A stretch of 5,085 nucleotides of DNA from contig JAACEH010000199.1 of the NCBI GenBank assembly GCA_011682595.1, forward strand, positions 1 to 5,085, in the 5' to 3' direction. Below the pieces are notes generated by a model. It had not been told where the DNA came from. It saw nothing but the letters and a program-made list of their open reading frames with translations, and did no database searches. The DNA is from Anaerolineaceae bacterium (GTDB lineage: Bacteria; Planctomycetota; Phycisphaerae; FEN-1346; JAACEH01). This document shows, one piece after another, positions 1 to 5,085 of the stretch (the first letter of the stretch is position 1; each line of letters starts with the position of its first letter). The translations under genes were made by a program, and so were the position numbers.

Positions 1-1407
1 CTCCAGCAGTTCCTCCTTGCCGGTCATGAAGCGATCCAGCCGGTAGTTCTCCTCGGGGATGCTGCGGGCGTAGTTCTTGATGATCGCCCACGAGGCGTAG
101 GTCGAGAACTTGAACCCTCGCCCGTAATCGAATTTCTCGACGGCCCGCATCAGCGAGATATTTCCGTCGCTGATGAGTTCGAAGAAGTTCGAGACGCTGC
201 CGATGTGCCGCTTGGCGATGTTGACCACCAGGCGCAGGTTCGACTTGACCAGGCGGTTCTTGACGCTGTTGGCCTCGGCCAGAAGCCGCTCGACTTCCTC
301 GATGCTGCGCGACTTCGGCGAGCGAGCCCGCTTGAGCTTTTCCTTGAGCTTGATGGCCCGGTACTTCAGGTAGTTGTACTTGCGGAACAGGTGCTGCTCC
401 TGTTCCTTGGTCAGCAGGGGCGTGCGATAGAGCGTCCTCAGGTAGACGGGCAGCCCCGGCGGCGGCTTGGGTGGCTTGGGTGGCTTGGGTGGCTTGCGCT
501 TCGAGTTATCGGGTTCGGGGCCGAGAATTATCTGTTCGGCGTCCGGGCTGTCGAACTCGGCATTGTAAATGCACTCGGTCGGCTCGCGGAGCAGGTGCTC
601 GACGCGCATCTCGTTGATGATCCGGTAGACGCTCGACCTGGTGCGGCAATAGCGTTTGGCTAGGGCGTGAACGCTAACCCCGCGGCGAAAGGCGCGGAAC
701 ATCGCCTCGCGATCCCTGTCGTTCAGTTGCTCCATCGAACTGGGAAACAGTTTCAGGTCCGGATGCGTCTGGTCGTACTTCTTGATCGTGTAGCGAACCG
801 TCTCGATGGCCCGGCCCATCTTGCGGGCGATGCGCTTGCTGACTTCGTAGAGGCAACAGTGGCAGTAGTGGCTGAGCCGCCGGGCGCGGCGGATGATTTC
901 GCGCCGCTCTTCGGGCGTCAGTTGCGTGAAGTTGGCCGCCGACTTGATCTTGTCCGGGTTGTTGGCGATGAACCCCGCCACGCTGGACTCCAGAAAGCCA
1001 ACCCGTTTCTTGCCGTCGGGGAAAACGAAGCGCCGCGAGACCAGACCGTTCTTGCGCCAGCGGCTGATGGTCTTGCTCGAGACCTTGAACCGTTTGGCCA
1101 CGTCATCGATCGTGAGCACCGGCTGCCCGGCCGCGGTGCTCTTGATGGCCATGCTCTCGCTCAGCATCTCGATCATGCGGACCAGGTCGCTGCGCAGGGT
1201 CGTCCCGTCAATGGTCTCCAGGATAGCCGTCCGAGGGCGGTACCCGGTGACCTGATAGCAGATGAATTCGTAGGGATAGCTCTTCTCGGAATCGATCTTC
1301 AGCACCAGTTGTTCGGCCCGGTCGATCTCCTGCAGGCGGACCTGTTCCGGCGAGAACATCAGTTGTTTAGAGAGTTCCTGTATGGCGCGGCTCTTGTAGG
1401 ATGGCAT
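1..1407 (-). CDS. Sigma-70 family RNA polymerase sigma factor with N-terminal helix-turn-helix modules (3'-truncated by window edge)
   Basis: A single open frame of 469 codons starts at ATG 1405-1407 and runs off the left edge. Residues 319-350 (LPVYLRTLYRTPLLTKEQEQ onward) resemble sigma region 1.2. Residues 387-403 (VKSNLRLVVNIAKRHIG) are region 2.1, and 408-440 (LISDGN, MRAVEKFDY, GFKFSTYASW) are regions 2.2-2.3, which bind the polymerase core and melt the -10 element. Regions 3 and 4 should lie beyond the edge. The N-terminal 300 residues are not usual for a housekeeping sigma factor. They hold a MerR/excisionase-like helix-turn-helix at about 97-150 (TIDDVAKRFKVSSKTISRWR) and two more helix-turn-helix-like stretches at about 186-212 and 236-272. 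A (KPP)n linker at 305-317 joins them to the sigma part. Region 2.4 is non-canonical: WAIIKNYARS stands where sigma70 has WWIRQAITRS. The start is supported by GGTGGAG seven bases upstream. I infer an alternative or lineage-specific sigma factor, not the primary one. Confidence 0.9.
   Translation of the reverse strand, partial: MPSYKSRAIQELSKQLMFSPEQVRLQEIDRAEQLVLKIDSEKSYPYEFICYQVTGYRPRTAILETIDGTTLRSDLVRMIEMLSESMAIKSTAAGQPVLTIDDVAKRFKVSSKTISRWRKNGLVSRRFVFPDGKKRVGFLESSVAGFIANNPDKIKSAANFTQLTPEERREIIRRARRLSHYCHCCLYEVSKRIARKMGRAIETVRYTIKKYDQTHPDLKLFPSSMEQLNDRDREAMFRAFRRGVSVHALAKRYCRTRSSVYRIINEMRVEHLLREPTECIYNAEFDSPDAEQIILGPEPDNSKRKPPKPPKPPKPPPGLPVYLRTLYRTPLLTKEQEQHLFRKYNYLKYRAIKLKEKLKRARSPKSRSIEEVERLLAEANSVKNRLVKSNLRLVVNIAKRHIGSVSNFFELISDGNISLMRAVEKFDYGRGFKFSTYASWAIIKNYARSIPEENYRLDRFMTGKEELLE
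464..496. repeat. 9-bp tandem repeat encoding Lys-Pro-Pro linker
   Basis: Three identical GGCTTGGGT units (464-472, 473-481, 482-490) are followed by a partial fourth, GGCTTG. On the coding (minus) strand they encode repeated Pro-Pro-Lys. This makes a stiff, basic linker between the helix-turn-helix part and region 1.2 of the sigma factor. Each unit is in frame, so slippage would change linker length without breaking the gene. Confidence 0.9.
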
Positions 1408-1414
1408 AAGTCAT

Positions 1415-1421
1415 CTCCACC
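1415..1421 (-). promoter_or_regulatory. Ribosome binding site of the sigma factor gene
   Basis: The minus strand reads GGTGGAG, then seven bases, then ATG. It is a strong Shine-Dalgarno match and fixes the start of the sigma factor at 1407. Confidence 0.75.
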
Positions 1422-1455
1422 GGCCTGTGGCCGGATTCCCCCTGACGATCTTCAT

Positions 1456-1484
1456 AGGGTAGTGCCACGGCTTCAGAATGTCAA
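1456..1484 (-). promoter_or_regulatory. Candidate sigma70-type promoter of the sigma factor gene
   Basis: On the minus strand a perfect -35 box TTGACA (1484-1479) is followed by a 17-base spacer and TACCCT (1461-1456). The -10 box matches TATAAT at only three positions, but these are the most conserved ones (first T, the A, last T). Transcription would begin near 1449 and give a leader of about 40 bases that includes the Shine-Dalgarno site. The prediction is by eye only. Confidence 0.5.
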
Positions 1485-1780
1485 CTTCAGAGGCAATCTC
1501 CCAGTTTGCCAAGTGTCTGCAACGCCGGCCGGAACGCCTAAGATTCTTCTTTACAATATGTTAGCACAACCCGCCCGTCCTGTCCACCAAAAGTCCAGTT
1601 CCTCATCCGGCACTGGACACCTGGTGAGCTCCGGCCACACAGTCAAGTCCGGAGAATCGCTTCCAACCGGACCTGCCGGCCGGGGGCTGGCCTGAAGATA
1701 CGACCGCCCTCTTTGATGTAAACGGTTCAACGCCCCGCCAAGTTCCCGTTTCCCAAGTGGTTTTGACTACAAGGCCGAAC
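1485..1780. other. Divergent intergenic region without a recognised gene
   Basis: This stretch lies between the two divergent promoter candidates. I see no convincing gene on either strand, and the open frames crossing it have no recognisable protein features. It contains an AT-rich island at about 1541-1565, unlike the GC-rich surroundings, and a small perfect inverted repeat, GTCCAGT (1593-1599) with ACTGGAC (1612-1618). A TTGACT at 1763-1768 is too far from the TATAAT box at 1804 to act as its -35 element. Confidence 0.6.
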
Positions 1781-1809
1781 TTGCCCGGTCCTGCCACTTG
1801 CCATATAAT
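1781..1809 (+). promoter_or_regulatory. Candidate sigma70-type promoter of the transporter-ruvX operon
   Basis: TTGCCC (1781-1786, four of six matches to TTGACA), a 17-base spacer and a perfect TATAAT (1804-1809) form a textbook arrangement. Transcription would begin near 1816, about 70 bases before the preferred GTG start at 1888. The leader could hold a weak stem (CGGCC 1810-1814 with GGCCG 1847-1851), but no known riboswitch motif is visible. Confidence 0.65.
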
Positions 1810-1887
1810 CGGCCGTCTCGGTGAGTGGGGTGGTGAGGGCGCTTGAGGCCGGTGTCGCGGGCGCAGGTTGGTCCACGTGGAATCATA

Positions 1888-2820
1888 GTGAAACGAGAGA
1901 AGGCGAAATCCTCGACCCTGGCCCGCGACTTGCGGCTGTTCGGCGTGACACTGCTGGCCATCTTCGTTGCCGAACTGGGCGACAAAACGCAGTTGGCGGC
2001 GCTCGGTTTTGCCGCCAATACGCCCGGCTACCGCCTGGTGGTCTTCGCCGCCGCGGCCGGGGCCTTGGTCATGAGCGCCCTGCTGGGCGTTCTGCTGGGC
2101 GACCTGTTGGCCAGGGCCGTCAAGCCGCGAACACTCAACCTTGTGGCCGGGGTGATCTTTGTGGTTTGTGCCGCAATGTTTGCCTACCAGGGATTCACGG
2201 CGACCCAGGCGGCGCCGGGGACGCCCGGGGCGCCTGGGGCGGACCCCTCGTCGGGCGTGCCTGTCGAGCGGACGCCGTGGGAGGTTTTCCTGTTCACCTT
2301 CGGGGCGATCTTTGTCGCCGAACTCGGCGACAAGACCCAACTGGCCACCATGTCGCTTGCCGCCGGTCACCGGCACGCCCGATGGACGGTCTTTGCGGGC
2401 GCCGCCGTTGCACTGAGCGCCTCCGCGGCCCTGGCCTGTCTGCTGGGCGGGGCGGTGGGGCAATACATCGACGGTCGCTACATGAAGTTTGGCGCGGCCG
2501 CCATCTTTGCGGCCCTCGGCATGGCCTTCCTGGCCGGCCGGGCAGAGAAGGGGCGGAGCCAGTTCGTCTGGCTTGTCGGACGGATCGAAGATCTGTACCG
2601 TGACCAGCAGTGTCGGCGGTGCCCCAGGCTGATGCGGTTTCTCGAGCACGTCGAGACCATCGGCTCGGAGCGTGTCTGGCAGAAGGTCGCGGAACTGAAA
2701 GTTCCCGCCGACCAGTGGCGCGAAGAGGACTGCCATCACCGCTGCGAGGTCGACGAGTTGCACCGCAAGTGGCACGAACGATTCGACCACGAGGACGAGA
2801 CTCCACTTTTGAAGGGATGA
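1888..2820 (+). CDS. GDT1/TMEM165 (UPF0016) family cation transporter with a Cys/His-rich C-terminal tail
   Basis: This is a polytopic membrane protein with the two hallmark repeats of the UPF0016 family, ELGDKTQ at about residues 29-35 and again at 145-151 (E-x-G-D-K/R-T/S). Family members export or move Mn2+ (and Ca2+ in eukaryotes), and the acidic residues of the two motifs are thought to form the ion site. Six hydrophobic segments are visible at about 18-43, 49-77, 82-103, 131-159, 166-191 and 198-217. A Gly/Pro-rich linker (about 108-125) separates the halves. At 310 residues it is longer than the usual bacterial members of roughly 190-200. The excess is the linker and a soluble tail after 217 with CRRC (242-245), CHHRC (282-286) and three more His. 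I chose GTG 1888 because GTGGAA lies about six bases upstream. The frame also extends to TTG 1843 (325 residues), where the Shine-Dalgarno spacing is poorer. The stop overlaps the start of ruvX. Confidence 0.9.
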   Translation: MKREKAKSSTLARDLRLFGVTLLAIFVAELGDKTQLAALGFAANTPGYRLVVFAAAAGALVMSALLGVLLGDLLARAVKPRTLNLVAGVIFVVCAAMFAYQGFTATQAAPGTPGAPGADPSSGVPVERTPWEVFLFTFGAIFVAELGDKTQLATMSLAAGHRHARWTVFAGAAVALSASAALACLLGGAVGQYIDGRYMKFGAAAIFAALGMAFLAGRAEKGRSQFVWLVGRIEDLYRDQQCRRCPRLMRFLEHVETIGSERVWQKVAELKVPADQWREEDCHHRCEVDELHRKWHERFDHEDETPLLKG

Positions 2821-3275
2821 AGGGCGTGAGATTTCTTGGTATCGACCCCGGCCGCAAACGCATCGGACTGGCCATCAGCGACCTGGGTGAAACGTTTTCG
2901 CACCCCTTCAAGGTTCTGGCCCGCCGCTCGCTCGAGCAGGTGGTTCGTGAGGTCGCCGAAATATGTTGCCAGGAGGAAATCGGCGCGATCGTCATGGGCC
3001 ATCCGCTGAACATGGACGGCAGCCGCGGGCCGGCGGCCCGGGAGGCCGAGAAACTGGCCGCCCTGATCGCCGAGGCGGCGGGGCTGCCGATGGAAATGTG
3101 GGACGAGCGGCTCTCCTCGGTTACCGCCGAGAGTCGCCTGCTGGAGGCCGACCTGACGCGGGCCAAGCGCCGCAAGAAAATCGACAAGGTGGCGGCACAG
3201 ATTATTTTGCAGGGTTTTCTCGACGCTCGGGCCAGAAGGGCCCAGGACGATCGCACCACGCCGGCGGACGAGTGA
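2817..3275 (+). CDS. ruvX: RuvX/YqgF family Holliday-junction resolvase-like / pre-16S rRNA nuclease
   Basis: The protein has 152 residues, normal for this family, and carries all its signatures in order: FLGIDPGRKRIGLAISD (6-22, Asp10), GHPLNMDGS (61-69), WDERLSS (95-101, Glu97) and KIDKVAAQIILQ (121-132, Asp123). These acidic residues form the metal-dependent RNase H-fold active site. In E. coli YqgF takes part in 16S rRNA 5'-end maturation, and the family is also described as Holliday-junction resolvase-like. The protein should be cytoplasmic. ATG 2817-2819 overlaps the transporter stop (ATGA), which suggests one transcript and translational coupling. An in-frame GTG at 2826 would give MRFLGIDPG and sits at a better distance, nine bases, from GAAGGG (2811-2816), so the true start may be three codons later. 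The frame is open upstream to 2610, but that part overlaps the transporter and is not conserved-looking. Confidence 0.95.
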   Translation: MKGVRFLGIDPGRKRIGLAISDLGETFSHPFKVLARRSLEQVVREVAEICCQEEIGAIVMGHPLNMDGSRGPAAREAEKLAALIAEAAGLPMEMWDERLSSVTAESRLLEADLTRAKRRKKIDKVAAQIILQGFLDARARRAQDDRTTPADE

Positions 3276-3295
3276 ATCCGCGAGCGCTGGTGGCG

Positions 3296-3381
3296 GGTGC
3301 CACGGTCTGGCTTCGCCAGGCCGTGATCATCTCCCGAAGGTTTGTCATGGCCTGGCCTGGCCTGCGCCAGACCATGGCGCC
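3296..3381. repeat. Paired palindromes in the convergent gap (REP-like; possible bidirectional terminator)
   Basis: Hairpin 1 is CACGGTCTGGC (3301-3311), a TTC loop and GCCAGGCCGTG (3315-3325). Hairpin 2 is CATGGCCTGGC (3346-3356), a nine-base loop and GCCAGACCATG (3366-3376). Each has 11 pairs with one G-T wobble. The two are versions of one sequence, so the region can also fold as one long hairpin: 3296-3311 pairs with 3366-3381, and 3315-3326 with 3345-3356. It lies between two convergent genes, where a terminator is expected, but no T-run follows on either strand. A dispersed intergenic repeat is an equally good reading. Confidence 0.75.
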
Positions 3382-3408
3382 CCACCGCTCAATCTTTATA
3401 CCAGTAGC

Positions 3409-4290
3409 TTAGACGGTGCAGGCGTCCAGGACAACTCGCCCCTTGTTGCGGGTCATGGCGGCTATGTGGTTCCGGCCGTCGATCTTGTGAGCCACCAGTT
3501 TCAGAGGTCCCCGCAGCGTGTCGCTGAGGGTCAGCGAGGCCTTGCCGATCTGGATGGTCGTTCCCTCGCGGACGATTCGCGACACGGCGATGGACGCGGC
3601 ACGGTTGGCCCGGACCTGTTCCTGCAGGCGGAGTTTCTCCTGCTCCAGTTGGTCGGCCTTGGCCATTTTCTCTTTGACCCGGGTCAGGATTCTTACGAGG
3701 CGGTTCTTCAGCAGTTTCGACAGGTTGCTCCTTCGCTTCAGCAAAGGTTCCAAGCGGGTGCGATCCACCGCGATCGCCCGCTGGAGCTTCCCTGTTTTCG
3801 TCTCCAGTCGGGCCGACTGCTTCTGGATTTCGCGGTCGTACCCGACAACCAGGGTGGTCACTACGCCGGACGGCGACCCGACGATCCCGGCCTCGATTCC
3901 GCGGCAGGCTTCGATGGTGCATCCGCTTATCGTCCCGGGGGTGGTCAGGCGGCCGGAGATCGACACCTTGCTGTTGAGGATTTCTTTCTGGACGTAGACC
4001 TCGGCGGCCCCGGTGACGGTCGCGTTGTCGAGGAAGCGGGCTTTGAGTTTTCCACCGACGCGGATGACCGCCTTTTCCTTGCCGGCGATGCCGCCGCCGG
4101 CGACCAGGTTGCCGCCCGCTTCGACCTGGGCTCCCTCGATCAGGCCGCGGACCACGATGTTTCCGGTGGCCTTGACCGAGAAAAGATCGAGCACGTTGCC
4201 GCGAATCATGACGTCGCCGTCGAAGTTGATGCTGCCGCAGATGAAGTCGACGTTGCGATTGATTATCAGCAGCGGGCTGATCCAGGCCAG
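3409..4290 (-). CDS. FapA-like (DUF342) polymerizing-domain part, C-terminal portion of a frameshifted gene
   Basis: This frame is open from 4338 to the TAA at 3409-3411, and homologous-looking sequence begins near 4290. It carries the repetitive FapA beta-helix pattern: NVDFICGSINFDGDV, RGNV, GLIEGAQVEAGGNL, GGKLKARFLDNATV and KEILNSKVSISGRL. After the segment IEAGIVGSPSGVVTTLVVG comes a long charged coiled coil of about 80 residues, then a short beta-rich end containing REGTTIQIGKASLTL. The family (formerly DUF342) includes Vibrio FapA, which affects flagellar pole function, but most members have no known role. The only ATG in this frame (4207-4209) cuts through the INFDGDV motif, so it is not a believable independent start. 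Together with the N-terminal portion it would make about 480 residues, a usual size for the family. The function in this organism is unknown. Confidence 0.85.
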   Translation of the reverse strand: MAWISPLLIINRNVDFICGSINFDGDVMIRGNVLDLFSVKATGNIVVRGLIEGAQVEAGGNLVAGGGIAGKEKAVIRVGGKLKARFLDNATVTGAAEVYVQKEILNSKVSISGRLTTPGTISGCTIEACRGIEAGIVGSPSGVVTTLVVGYDREIQKQSARLETKTGKLQRAIAVDRTRLEPLLKRRSNLSKLLKNRLVRILTRVKEKMAKADQLEQEKLRLQEQVRANRAASIAVSRIVREGTTIQIGKASLTLSDTLRGPLKLVAHKIDGRNHIAAMTRNKGRVVLDACTV

Positions 4291-4338
4291 GTGTGTTGCC
4301 CGACGATGTTCAGTCGCCCGCTCTTCAGGGCGATCATG
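4266..4338 (-). other. Window containing the FapA frameshift
   Basis: The upstream frame stops at 4266-4268 and the downstream frame is open only below a TGA at 4339-4341, so the shift must fall between these. Protein resemblance narrows it to about 4287-4300 (minus-strand CAACACACCTGGCC). Restoring the frame needs one added base, or a -1 ribosomal slip. No classical X-XXY-YYZ slippery heptamer is present here. The nearby run of six G (4342-4347) is ruled out, because shifting there would run straight into the TGA. Confidence 0.8.
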
Positions 4339-4850
4339 TCAGGGGGGTTGTCCGGATCGTGAGCGATACTTTCGCCGAAGACCATCGGGCAGCGGCGGCC
4401 CTTGCGGGGCGAGACTTCCCGCCCGTAAATGTCCCGGCCCGGCCGGCCGCGAGTGGGGGGGACAATCGTGCATACAAGGTCGCCCGCGGAGATGCTCATG
4501 ATGTCGGACTGGGCGTAGTAATCGATCTCGTCGTCGTCCCGGGTGGCGCGAACGCGGTCCGGCCCGTAGCCTTCGGCCCACACGATGTGCCCGTCGGTCC
4601 CCGGCACCGGCGGCACACCCTCGGCCAGCAGAACATCCGCCCGGGGCGGCAGGCCTTTCTGGAGACTGGTCACCAGTTCGCTTATGCGCCGCGTGACGTC
4701 CTCGGTGGGTTCGATTGAATGAGCCGAGAGCATTTTCAGCAGGCTGTCCTCGGTGGCCGCATTCGGGGCCGCCATGGGACCGATCCGGCCCAGCATCTGC
4801 ATGTTGCCCGGGCGGATGACAAGTTCGATCAAACCTGTGTGGTTGGCCAT
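4266..4850 (-). CDS. FapA-like (DUF342) N-terminal domain portion of a frameshifted gene
   Basis: The frame encodes 194 residues from ATG 4848-4850. Residues 77-89 (EGVPPVPGTDGHI) and 109-152 (IDYYAQSDIMSISAGDL, then VPPTRGRPGRDIYG and SPRKGR) are typical of the FapA/DUF342 N-terminal domain, which precedes the beta-helix. The sequence remains family-like through LKSGRLNIVGQ (175-185). The last eight or so residues (HTWPGSARC) are not, and mark where the reading frame has been lost. The beta-helix domain continues at once in the next frame. No strong Shine-Dalgarno site precedes the ATG; an AGGAG exists but sits 17 bases away. No good in-frame alternative start is visible. A partly active truncated product is possible but unlikely. 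Confidence 0.82.
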   Translation of the reverse strand: MANHTGLIELVIRPGNMQMLGRIGPMAAPNAATEDSLLKMLSAHSIEPTEDVTRRISELVTSLQKGLPPRADVLLAEGVPPVPGTDGHIVWAEGYGPDRVRATRDDDEIDYYAQSDIMSISAGDLVCTIVPPTRGRPGRDIYGREVSPRKGRRCPMVFGESIAHDPDNPPDMIALKSGRLNIVGQHTWPGSARC

Positions 4851-5026
4851 GGCCTGTTTCTCGGGCGCTCCTGCCGACAGTTGTCCTGCAATGCCCCAGC
4901 CGCGCGGCCAAGACAGACTCTCCCCACCGGCTTTATCCCTCTTCGGCTATTTTTCGACCCTTTGGCGACACCGTGTTTAGCAAAACTGCCCCTGCGCAGA
5001 CTCACCGCCGGGCTCTGCAGGCGTGT
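4851..5026. other. Region upstream of the FapA-like gene, no recognised gene
   Basis: Open frames cross this region on both strands, but none shows recognisable protein features. An AT-richer patch at about 4931-4985 suggests regulatory DNA, yet I found no convincing -35/-10 pair in either direction. The FapA-like gene must be transcribed from here or from beyond the right edge. Confidence 0.4.
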
Positions 5027-5085
5027 ATGACCAACGTTTCTGGCGGCATGCCGTGGCCCTACAACCACTTCGAAGTCCACCTGTG
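5027..5085 (+). CDS. Possible start of an unidentified plus-strand gene (cut by window edge)
   Basis: ATG 5027-5029 opens a frame that continues to the edge and begins MTNVSGGMPWPYNHFEVHL. Most codons end in C or G (for example ACC, AAC, GGC, CCC, TAC, CAC, TTC, GTC, CTG), as in the confident genes here, whereas the overlapping frames show no such bias. The only Shine-Dalgarno candidate, AGG at about 5019-5021, is weak. With 19 codons visible I cannot name a family. It would be divergent from the FapA-like gene. Confidence 0.35.
   Translation, partial: MTNVSGGMPWPYNHFEVHL

Noticed and set aside
205..1695. Long plus-strand open frames (205-663 and 667-1695)
   Set aside because: They are antisense to the sigma factor gene, whose product has recognisable domains. 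Their products resemble no family, and the 667-1695 frame runs across the sigma gene promoter region.
1816..1887. Mn2+ (yybP-ykoY) riboswitch ahead of the transporter
   Set aside because: The family is often under this riboswitch, so I looked for it. The leader is only about 70 bases and I do not see the conserved loop sequences or a terminator hairpin.
1603..2790. A 395-codon minus-strand open frame
   Set aside because: It lies opposite the transporter, which has clear family motifs and a promoter. Its product is low-complexity and rich in Arg, Gly, Pro and Gln, as expected from the antisense of a GC-rich gene.
3296..3400. Classical intrinsic terminator
   Set aside because: Stable hairpins are present, but neither strand has a T-run directly after them, so only a possible terminator or repeat is claimed.
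4342..4347. Run of six G as the site of the FapA frameshift
   Set aside because: A shift at this run would enter the frame that has a TGA at 4339-4341, and the sequence after the run remains family-like in the original frame.
3466..4362. A 298-codon plus-strand open frame
   Set aside because: It is antisense to the FapA-like gene, which has an obvious repeat pattern and coiled coil. The Asp/Ala/Val-rich product looks like a reverse-strand shadow.
4980..5005. Sigma54 promoter on the minus strand ahead of the FapA-like gene
   Set aside because: A TTGC is present with G-rich sequence upstream, but the GG-to-GC spacing is off by one base.
4829..5080. An 83-codon minus-strand open frame overlapping the FapA start
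   Set aside because: It overlaps the start of the FapA-like gene in another frame, has no recognisable features, and its codon use is less biased than that of the confident genes.

Overview
This 5.1-kb stretch is GC-rich chromosomal DNA. Its codons mostly end in G or C, and it contains no insertion sequence, RNA gene or CRISPR array. The best guess for the host is a planctomycete, perhaps of the Phycisphaerae type. That rests on a sigma factor with helix-turn-helix modules ahead of its core-binding part and on a long FapA-like (DUF342) protein, and it is an inference, not a proof.

Layout, left to right. (1) Positions 1-1407, minus strand: the first 469 residues of a sigma-70 family factor whose C-terminal part lies beyond the left edge. 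A TTGACA promoter candidate and a good Shine-Dalgarno site precede it. (2) 1408-1887: a divergent intergenic region. On the plus strand it carries a promoter candidate with a perfect TATAAT box that serves the next operon. (3) 1888-3275, plus strand: a two-gene operon with an ATGA stop/start overlap. It holds a GDT1/TMEM165 (UPF0016) cation transporter with an unusual Cys/His-rich tail, followed by ruvX (yqgF), the Holliday-junction resolvase-like / pre-16S rRNA nuclease. (4) 3276-3408: a convergent gap filled by two related palindromes that can also fold into one long hairpin. (5) 3409-4850, minus strand: a FapA-like gene of about 480 codons split by a one-base frameshift near position 4290. 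(6) 4851-5085: mostly non-coding, possibly with the first codons of a plus-strand gene at 5027.

The genes do not form an evident pathway. The transporter and ruvX are probably co-transcribed and translationally coupled. The sigma factor and the FapA-like gene are each transcribed on their own. The points most worth a second look are the altered -10 recognition helix and N-terminal helix-turn-helix modules of the sigma factor, the metal-ligand-like tail of the transporter, the paired palindromes, and the FapA frameshift. None of these amounts to a clearly new multi-gene system.
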